Shown here piece after piece: positions 58,679 through 64,000 of a stretch of DNA of 64,000 nucleotides. The notes beneath the pieces are model-generated. The model searched no databases and was not told the origin of the DNA. It saw nothing but the letters and a program-made list of their open reading frames with translations. This DNA is from Streptomyces sp. PsTaAH-137 (GTDB lineage: Bacteria; Actinomycetota; Actinomycetes; Streptomycetales; Streptomycetaceae): positions 62,001 to 126,000 of the forward strand of contig NZ_QLLY01000015.1 of NCBI RefSeq assembly GCF_003259365.1, written 5' to 3'. The position numbers and the translations under genes are program-made. Numbering within the stretch: position 1 is the stretch's first letter; each line of letters begins with the position of its first letter.

Positions 58679-61600
58679 GTGCCGCCCCTGAACACCCCGA
58701 TCGACCGCAGGCGCCTTCTCCAACTGCTCGGCCTCACGGGCGCGGCCGCCGTCCTGCCGGCCGGCTTCGGCCCGGCGAGCGCGCACGCGGCGACCGGCGC
58801 CACGGCCCCGCCGGACGACATCGCCGCCGTCTACCACCGCGTCCTGCTCCAGCACACGCGCTGGTCGGAGACCCAGTGGGACGAGGCCCAGGGCCACTAC
58901 ACGGCCAAGGACTTCGGATTCGCCGTCGTCCTCGGCAACGCCCTGCTGCTCACCCACGGCGACTACGACGCCGACCGCGCCGGTGTCGGCCGCGACGAAC
59001 TCGCCCGGCGCACCCTGGCCACCCTGCGCCACTTCGCCGCATCGAACCGGCTCACCGGCGGCACGGAATGGGGCCGCACCCTCTTCTTCGACACCACCTT
59101 CCAGCTGTACTTCGTCCTCGCCGCCCGGCTCCTCTGGGACGACCTGGACGCCGCGACCCGCGCGAACGTCGACCGCATCACCCGCGAACAGGCCGCGTAC
59201 ACGCAGGCGTTGGGAACCGGCAACGACCCGGCCTCCGGCTCCTGGACGCCCAACGGGCTCGACGGCGGTCACGTCGGCGACACCAAGCTGGAGGAGATGG
59301 GCGTGTACGCCCAGTCCCTCGCCCCCGCCCTGGCCTGGGCGCCCGACGATCCCCGCGCGGCCGACTGGTCGGCCACGTACGGTCGTTGGTCGCGCAACGA
59401 GACGGGGCTGCCGCCCGCCGACCTCGCCAACCCCGCGCTGGTCGACGGGGTGCCGGTCGCGCGCAACACCGCCCGCAACCTCTACGACACGTTCATCGTG
59501 GAGAACCACGGCTCCTTCGGCCCGCACTACCAGGAGGAGCTGTGGCGGACCTCGGGCCGCAACGCCGCCCACTTCCTGACCGCGGGCCGCCCGCTGCCCG
59601 AGGTGCTCACGCACCAACCCAGCGGCCCCGCGCTGTGGCGGACCCTGCTCGGCGTCATGAGCGACGCGGGCGAACCGCTGATGCCGATGGTCAACGACCG
59701 CGAACACCTCTACGGCCGGGACGTGATCCCTCTGGCGTTCCTGTCCCAGGTCCTCGGCGACCGGGCCGCGGCGCGGGCCGAGCAGGAGCTCGCGGGACGT
59801 CTGGAGGCGTACCAGAAGTACCCGCCGGAGTACCGCCTGGCGAAGTTCTCCGGCGAGCCCAAGTACGAGCCCGAGGCGCGCGCCGAGATCGCCATCAGCT
59901 ATCTGCTGCACGTGTGGGCGGCGGGCGAGAAGCGCAGGGTGACCCCGTTCTCCCGTGCCGAGCTGTTCGCCCATGCCGCCGGAGTGACCGACTTCGGCAC
60001 CGGACCCGGACTGGTCTCCCACCAGTCGCCCGCGGCGTGGGCGGGCGCCGTCTCCAAGGCGGGCTTCGTGAAGTTCGCCTGGCAACCGGCGCACGACGAC
60101 TGGCTGTTCAGGATCAGCGGCGCCACCCCCATGTTCCTGCCCGCCACCACCGGCAAGGTCGCCGGACGCACGGTCCACGTGTACGAGAAGGTCCGCGACG
60201 GCTTCGACGGCAGCGCGACCCTCCTTCAACTGGACGGCGGGCATGCCGGATTCACCACACTGCCCACCGGCTCCGTCGTCTACGCGAGCAGCGGCACGGC
60301 GGCGGGGGAGGGCCACCTGGAACTCCACAACCTCACCCTGCCGGGGATATCGGGACTCGACGGCGACCGCACCTACCGCTTCGAGGAGGGGAACGTCTCC
60401 GTCGCCGCGGCGGACGCCTCCCCTGCACCGAGCGCCGACGGCCGCGTCGACCGGCTGACCTTCCCGCGCACCGGCGTCCGCCACCTGAGGATGCTGGGCG
60501 TCCGCCCCGACCCGTCCTACGGATACTCCCTCTACGCCTTCGAGGCCCGCGCCGGCGCCGACACCGCGGACGTCGCCCGCGGCGGGACGGCGACGGCCTC
60601 CTCCGCCGACTCGGGCAAGGGCGCGAACCTCGCCGTCGACGGCGACGCGGCGACCCGCTGGGCGGTCTCGAAGGCCGAACGGCCGCGCGCCGACAGCTGG
60701 TTGGCGGTCGACCTCGGCACGGAAACGGAGATCACCGAGGTCACCCTGCGCTGGGAGGCCGCGGCGGGCCGCGCCTACCGCGTGCAGGGCTCGGCCGACG
60801 GCACCGACTGGCAGGACCTGGCCGCCTGGCCCACGCCCGACGCGAGCAGCCGGGGCCGCTGGCTGGACGTGGACGGCCGGGCCGGACTCGTCGTGCGCGG
60901 CACGGACCGCCCGCTGTCCGTCTACGGCGACACGGTCGTGCTGGCCGACGGCCCCGCTGCGCCGCTCGTCGTCGAGGGCTTCGCCGAGACCTCCGCGACA
61001 CGACTGCGGGCGCTCGCCCGCGAGGCCGGGCCGACGGCGGAGCACGAGGCCGTTCGCGCGGCCCTGACCGACGGCCACCTCAGTCTCTTCAACCTCTCGG
61101 CCGACCCCGTCACGACACCGGTCACCGTCCCGCAGTCCGGGCGGCGCCTCGCGGTCTTCGAGGGCACGCAGACGGTGACCGGTGACGGCACGGCCTACGA
61201 GGCCCGCCTCGACGCGGCCGACGCACGGCTGCTGCCGCCCCGCTTCATCCTCACCCCGGACAGCGGCCGCACCCTGCCGTCGGGGCTGCGCGTCGAGGTG
61301 GACAACGGGGCCCGGCTGCGCCTCTCCGGCGCCGACACCCGCGTACGCGTCGAAGGGCAGGGCCACACCACCACCGTCACGGTCCGCGCCCGCAGGGAGA
61401 CGACCGTCGACCTGCGCGGAGCCGCCGCCTACCCGCACCAGGACCTGGCCCTGGGACGCCAGGTCTTCCCCAACAGCCCGTTGCCCGAGGGGATGTCGGA
61501 TCCGGCCGCGGCGGTCGACGGCGACACCGGCACGTCGTGGCGGCCCGGCCGCGACGGCCGGCTCGTCGTGGACCTCGGAGCCGTCCGGCGGATCGGCACC

Positions 61601-61807
61601 GTGGAGGCGCAGTGGACGGGCGGCGGGGCACCGGCCGGCCGCGTGCAGTTCAGCGACGACGGCATCGAGTACCGGGACGCGGGCCGGACCTCCGGACACG
61701 GTCCTGTACGGCGGCTGTCCGCCACGGGGGAGGCGCGCTATGTCGCCTTCCAGGTGGAGGGGGCGCCCTCGGAGCGGACCCGGCTGGTCCGGCTCACGGT
61801 GAAGTGA
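58679..61807 (+). CDS. Large Tat-exported protein with helical-toroid-like domain and two discoidin (F5/8 C) domains
   Basis: 1042 aa from GTG 58679 (AGAGGA). A Tat-type signal (DRRRLLQLLGLTGAAAVLPAG, cleavage near AHA). Residues about 45-430 are helical, with FDTTFQLYFVLAARLLWDDL, NGLDGGHVGDTKLEEMG and VENHGSFGPHYQEELWR; then a beta-rich part to about 600. This resembles the toroid plus beta-sandwich plan of polysaccharide lyases or heparinase II/III-like enzymes, but I cannot name the family. A first discoidin/CBM32 domain lies at about 635-760 (GGTATASSADSGKGANLAVDGDAATRWA) and a second at about 925-1042 (AAAVDGDTGTSWRPG). It probably attacks the polymer outside the cell. Confidence 0.82.
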   Translation: MPPLNTPIDRRRLLQLLGLTGAAAVLPAGFGPASAHAATGATAPPDDIAAVYHRVLLQHTRWSETQWDEAQGHYTAKDFGFAVVLGNALLLTHGDYDADRAGVGRDELARRTLATLRHFAASNRLTGGTEWGRTLFFDTTFQLYFVLAARLLWDDLDAATRANVDRITREQAAYTQALGTGNDPASGSWTPNGLDGGHVGDTKLEEMGVYAQSLAPALAWAPDDPRAADWSATYGRWSRNETGLPPADLANPALVDGVPVARNTARNLYDTFIVENHGSFGPHYQEELWRTSGRNAAHFLTAGRPLPEVLTHQPSGPALWRTLLGVMSDAGEPLMPMVNDREHLYGRDVIPLAFLSQVLGDRAAARAEQELAGRLEAYQKYPPEYRLAKFSGEPKYEPEARAEIAISYLLHVWAAGEKRRVTPFSRAELFAHAAGVTDFGTGPGLVSHQSPAAWAGAVSKAGFVKFAWQPAHDDWLFRISGATPMFLPATTGKVAGRTVHVYEKVRDGFDGSATLLQLDGGHAGFTTLPTGSVVYASSGTAAGEGHLELHNLTLPGISGLDGDRTYRFEEGNVSVAAADASPAPSADGRVDRLTFPRTGVRHLRMLGVRPDPSYGYSLYAFEARAGADTADVARGGTATASSADSGKGANLAVDGDAATRWAVSKAERPRADSWLAVDLGTETEITEVTLRWEAAAGRAYRVQGSADGTDWQDLAAWPTPDASSRGRWLDVDGRAGLVVRGTDRPLSVYGDTVVLADGPAAPLVVEGFAETSATRLRALAREAGPTAEHEAVRAALTDGHLSLFNLSADPVTTPVTVPQSGRRLAVFEGTQTVTGDGTAYEARLDAADARLLPPRFILTPDSGRTLPSGLRVEVDNGARLRLSGADTRVRVEGQGHTTTVTVRARRETTVDLRGAAAYPHQDLALGRQVFPNSPLPEGMSDPAAAVDGDTGTSWRPGRDGRLVVDLGAVRRIGTVEAQWTGGGAPAGRVQFSDDGIEYRDAGRTSGHGPVRRLSATGEARYVAFQVEGAPSERTRLVRLTVK

Positions 61808-61838
61808 GGCCCAGCGGCGTGCGGTGAGGTTCCACCAC

Positions 61839-61873
61839 GCGGCGGGGGTGCCGAGGTTCGGTGCCCCCGCCGC
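61839..61873 (+). terminator. Strong hairpin terminator closing the sugar locus
   Basis: GCGGCGGGGG pairs with CCCCCGCCGC, with an inner CCGA/TCGG stem. It is 32 bp after the discoidin-protein stop and upstream of the iron box. Confidence 0.8.
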
Positions 61874-61926
61874 GGCCTGGAGACACAGCCTTCCCGCGGC
61901 TTCGCGCCCCCTGACATCCGCAGTGT

Positions 61927-61945
61927 TTAGGTTAGGCTAACCTTG
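61927..61945 (+). promoter_or_regulatory. Iron box (IdeR/DmdR-type operator)
   Basis: TTAGGTTAGGCTAACCTTG matches the DtxR-family consensus TTAGGTTAGGCTAACCTAA except at the last two positions. It ends only 4 bp before the GTG start of the ATPase gene, so Fe2+-bound repressor would cover the promoter and start region. Confidence 0.85.
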
Positions 61946-61949
61946 CCGC

Positions 61950-62813
61950 GTGCATGGAGCTGAAGAGACCACCAGCGCGGCCCCGCGCCGCCATGGCCAC
62001 GAACTGTCGGCAACCGACGTCACCGTGGCCTACGAGGGCGTCGACGTCGTCCACGGCGCCGCCATGACCTTGCGGCCCGGCGAAGTGACGGTCCTGGTGG
62101 GGCCGAACGGCAGCGGCAAGTCGACGCTGCTGCGCACCCTCGCCCGGCTGCAGCGCCCCAGGGCGGCGACGCTCGTGCTCGACGGCGAGATCGACGGGCT
62201 CGCGCTGAGCCCCCGCGACTTCTCCCGCCACGTCGCCCTGCTCACCCAAGGGCGGCCCACGCCCGGCGGGCTGACGGTGCGGGACGTCGTCGAGTTCGGC
62301 CGCTACCCGTACCGCGGACGCTGGGGCAAAGCGGACCCCGGCGGCCGGGAGGCCGTCGACCGCGCCCTCGCCCTGACCGGCGCCGCCGAACTCGCCGACC
62401 GCGGAGCCGAACACCTCTCCGGAGGGCAGCTGCAGCGCGTCTGGCTCGCCGGCTGCCTCGCCCAGGAGACCGGCGTCCTCCTGCTCGACGAACCCACGAC
62501 CTACCTCGACCTGCGCTACCAGGTCGAACTCCTCGATCTCGTGCGGGACCTGGCCGACCATCACGGCATCGCCGTCGGCGCCGTCCTGCACGACCTCGAC
62601 CAGGCCGCCGCCGTCGCCGACCGGATCCTGCTCCTCGACACGGGCCGGATCGTCGCGTCCGGCGCCCCCGAGGACGTCCTCACCGGCGAACGCCTCACCA
62701 CCACGTACGGCATCCGCATCGAGGTCGACACCGACCCCCTCACCGGCCGGCTGCGCACCCGCGCCATCGGCCGTCACCACGAACGAACCGAAAGGTTGCG
62801 CACCACCTCATGA
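61950..62813 (+). CDS. Iron-siderophore ABC transporter ATP-binding protein (FecE type)
   Basis: 287 aa from GTG 61950. Walker A GPNGSGKST, Q-loop LLTQGRP, signature LSGGQLQRVWLAG, Walker B VLLLDEPTTYLDLRYQ, H-loop VLHDLDQAAA. The TYLD variant after the Walker B is characteristic of FecE/BtuD siderophore importers. The start codon is nearly adjacent to the iron box, with no Shine-Dalgarno sequence, suggesting a leaderless transcript. It overlaps the binding-protein gene by 4 bp. Confidence 0.93.
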   Translation: MHGAEETTSAAPRRHGHELSATDVTVAYEGVDVVHGAAMTLRPGEVTVLVGPNGSGKSTLLRTLARLQRPRAATLVLDGEIDGLALSPRDFSRHVALLTQGRPTPGGLTVRDVVEFGRYPYRGRWGKADPGGREAVDRALALTGAAELADRGAEHLSGGQLQRVWLAGCLAQETGVLLLDEPTTYLDLRYQVELLDLVRDLADHHGIAVGAVLHDLDQAAAVADRILLLDTGRIVASGAPEDVLTGERLTTTYGIRIEVDTDPLTGRLRTRAIGRHHERTERLRTTS

Positions 62814-63793
62814 GACGACCCCTGATCGCCGCGGCGACCGCCACCGTCGCGGCCCTCGCCCTCGCCGCCTGCGGCACCACCGAGCCCGCCGCCGACGCCG
62901 ACGCGAAGCAGAGCGCCGAGCCCATCACCCTGACCGACGCCTCGGGCGCCAAGGTGAAGCTCGACGGTCCCGCCAAGACGGTCGTCGGCACCGAGTGGAA
63001 CGTCGTCGAGAGCCTCATATCCCTCGGTGTCGACCCGGCCGGCGTCGCCGACGTCAAGGGCTACAAGACGTGGGACAAGGCCGCCCCGCTCACCAACGAC
63101 GCCAAGGACATCGGCACCCGCGGCGAGCCCAGCATGGACACCGTCGCCGCCATCAAGCCCGACCTGATCGTCGCCACGACCGACCTTCCGGCCGCGGCCG
63201 TCAAGCAGCTGCGCAAGATCGCCCCGGTGCTCACCGTCACGTCCGCCGACGCCTCCGACCCGATCGGCCAGATGACGGAGAACCTCGACCTGATCGCCGA
63301 GGCCACCGGCACCACCAAGAAGTCCACCCAGCTGAAGAAGGACTTCGAGGCGAAGCTCGCCGAGGGCAAGAAGGCCCTCGCCGACGCCGATCTGGCCGGC
63401 GCCGACTTCGCCTTCGCCGACGGCTGGGTCGCCTCCAACCAGGTCTCCGTGCGCCCCTACACCAGCGGTTCGCTGATCGGCGGCGTCAACGAGGAACTCG
63501 GTCTGAAGAACGCCTGGACCGTCAAGGGGGACAAGGCCTACGGCCTCGGCTCCACCGACGTCGAAGGACTCACCAAGCTCCCCGCCGACACGCACTTCGC
63601 CTACATCGGCAACGAGGACGACAAGAACGCCACCCCGTTCGACGGCGTCCTGAAGAAGGACAAGGTCTGGACGTCGCTGCCGTTCGTCAAGAAGGACAAC
63701 GTGCACCGGCTGCCCGACGGCGTCTGGATGTTCGGCGGGACCGCGTCGATGAGCCAGTACGTCGACTCCGTCGTCGAGGCGCTGACCAAGTAA
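62810..63793 (+). CDS. Iron-siderophore ABC transporter substrate-binding lipoprotein
   Basis: 327 aa, ATG start coupled to the ATPase gene (ATGA). Lipobox LAAC after a 20-residue signal. Periplasmic-binding type III (FepB/FecB) sequence: ITLTDASGAKVKLDGPAKTVVGTEWNVVESLISLGVDPAGVADVKGY, then PDLIVATTDLPAAAVKQLRKIAPVL. It binds a ferric siderophore at the cell surface. The permease gene follows directly. Confidence 0.93.
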   Translation: MRRPLIAAATATVAALALAACGTTEPAADADAKQSAEPITLTDASGAKVKLDGPAKTVVGTEWNVVESLISLGVDPAGVADVKGYKTWDKAAPLTNDAKDIGTRGEPSMDTVAAIKPDLIVATTDLPAAAVKQLRKIAPVLTVTSADASDPIGQMTENLDLIAEATGTTKKSTQLKKDFEAKLAEGKKALADADLAGADFAFADGWVASNQVSVRPYTSGSLIGGVNEELGLKNAWTVKGDKAYGLGSTDVEGLTKLPADTHFAYIGNEDDKNATPFDGVLKKDKVWTSLPFVKKDNVHRLPDGVWMFGGTASMSQYVDSVVEALTK

Positions 63794-63797
63794 CGCC

Positions 63798-64000
63798 ATG
63801 GCCGTCACCACCACCGCTCCCGCCACCCGTCCCACGACGGCCGCATCCCGTACGGGCGCGGCCGCGGTGACGGCCGCACTCCTCGTCCTCCTCGCCGCCC
63901 TCGCGGTCGTCGACATCACCCAGGGCACGGCCGCCGTCGGCGCCCCCGAGGTGTGGAAGGCGCTCACCGGCCGGTCTGGCGACGGCGACGCGTCCGTCGT
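63798..64000 (+). CDS. FecCD-family siderophore ABC permease (3' partial)
   Basis: The frame runs from ATG 63798 off the end of the window; 67 residues are visible: a Thr/Ala-rich cytoplasmic N terminus, a first membrane helix (AAAVTAALLVLLAALAVVDIT), then GAPEVWKALTGR, the usual loop after helix 1 in FecCD permeases. Position behind the ATPase and binding protein supports the call. Confidence 0.85.
   Translation, partial: MAVTTTAPATRPTTAASRTGAAAVTAALLVLLAALAVVDITQGTAAVGAPEVWKALTGRSGDGDASV

Noticed and set aside
58433..61699. 1088-residue minus-strand frame opposite the discoidin-domain gene
   Set aside because: Shadow frame; the plus strand has a Tat signal, two discoidin domains and an operator.
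1..64000. tRNA or rRNA genes
   Set aside because: Scanning for T-loop GGTTCGAATCC-like sequences and conserved rRNA segments showed only coincidental matches inside genes.

Overview
The window is high-GC actinobacterial DNA, most likely from a Streptomyces chromosome. Supporting traits are very strong third-position GC, frequent GTG starts with AAGGAGG-type ribosome sites, near absence of TTA codons, many Tat/Sec signal peptides, an IdeR/DmdR-type iron box, a sugar importer lacking its own ATPase (as in MsiK-dependent systems), and typical Streptomyces families (TerD-like, SHOCT, PucR-like GAF regulators, MHS and MMPL transporters). I see no rRNA, tRNA, CRISPR array, insertion sequence or phage genes.

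Layout. 1-12.2 kb: assorted chromosomal genes: a membrane hydrolase-like protein (cut by the window start), a beta-helix/AAA ATPase fusion, an Rv1733c-like protein, a MOSC protein, a TerD-family protein, an HpnB-like glycosyltransferase, a glutamate-racemase-like protein, an O-antigen-ligase-like membrane protein and a MaoC protein. 12.3-26.9 kb: a stress/hypoxia ('dormancy') island with three universal stress proteins, phosphoketolase, two CBS-domain proteins, a flavodoxin, a second Rv1733c-like protein, a GH65 phosphorylase with beta-phosphoglucomutase, and what I read as the wreck of a group 3b-type [NiFe]-hydrogenase locus. In that wreck the maturation protease, a cyclic-nucleotide-binding-type protein and the FAD/[2Fe-2S] gamma subunit are intact. 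The beta subunit, the small/large subunits, hypC and hypD survive only as stubs. Two divergent promoter regions and one further leader carry DosR-like palindromes built on GGGNC-N4-G-CCC, which suggests one oxygen/redox response-regulator regulon.

26.9-42 kb: lnt, a NUDIX protein, a 3-hydroxybutyrate dehydrogenase/PucR-type regulator/MHS transporter group, an MMPL transporter, a NarL-type two-component system, a secreted beta-propeller-like protein, a TetR/NmrA divergent pair and a secreted fascin-like protein. 42-48.7 kb: two membrane-anchored hypothetical proteins, an isolated tsaD behind an AT-rich palindrome, a secreted trypsin-like protease, and an NAD-kinase-like/SPFH pair. 48.8-61.8 kb: a LacI-controlled carbohydrate utilisation locus (Gfo/Idh/MocA oxidoreductase, DUF6807-type protein, cupin, ABC binding protein and two permeases, YesL/DUF624-like protein, GH2 enzyme, and a large Tat-exported two-discoidin-domain protein) with matching CAACGTTG operators. 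61.9-64 kb: an iron-regulated siderophore ABC importer, cut by the window end.

How parts work together: the 12-26 kb island looks like a maintenance programme for energy or oxygen limitation (acetyl-phosphate from phosphoketolase, phosphorolysis of a disaccharide to beta-glucose-1-phosphate, redox flavoproteins, stress proteins) that once included hydrogen metabolism and has lost it. The 48.8-61.8 kb locus looks like import, extracellular attack and intracellular oxidation of an unidentified plant- or microbe-derived glycoside.
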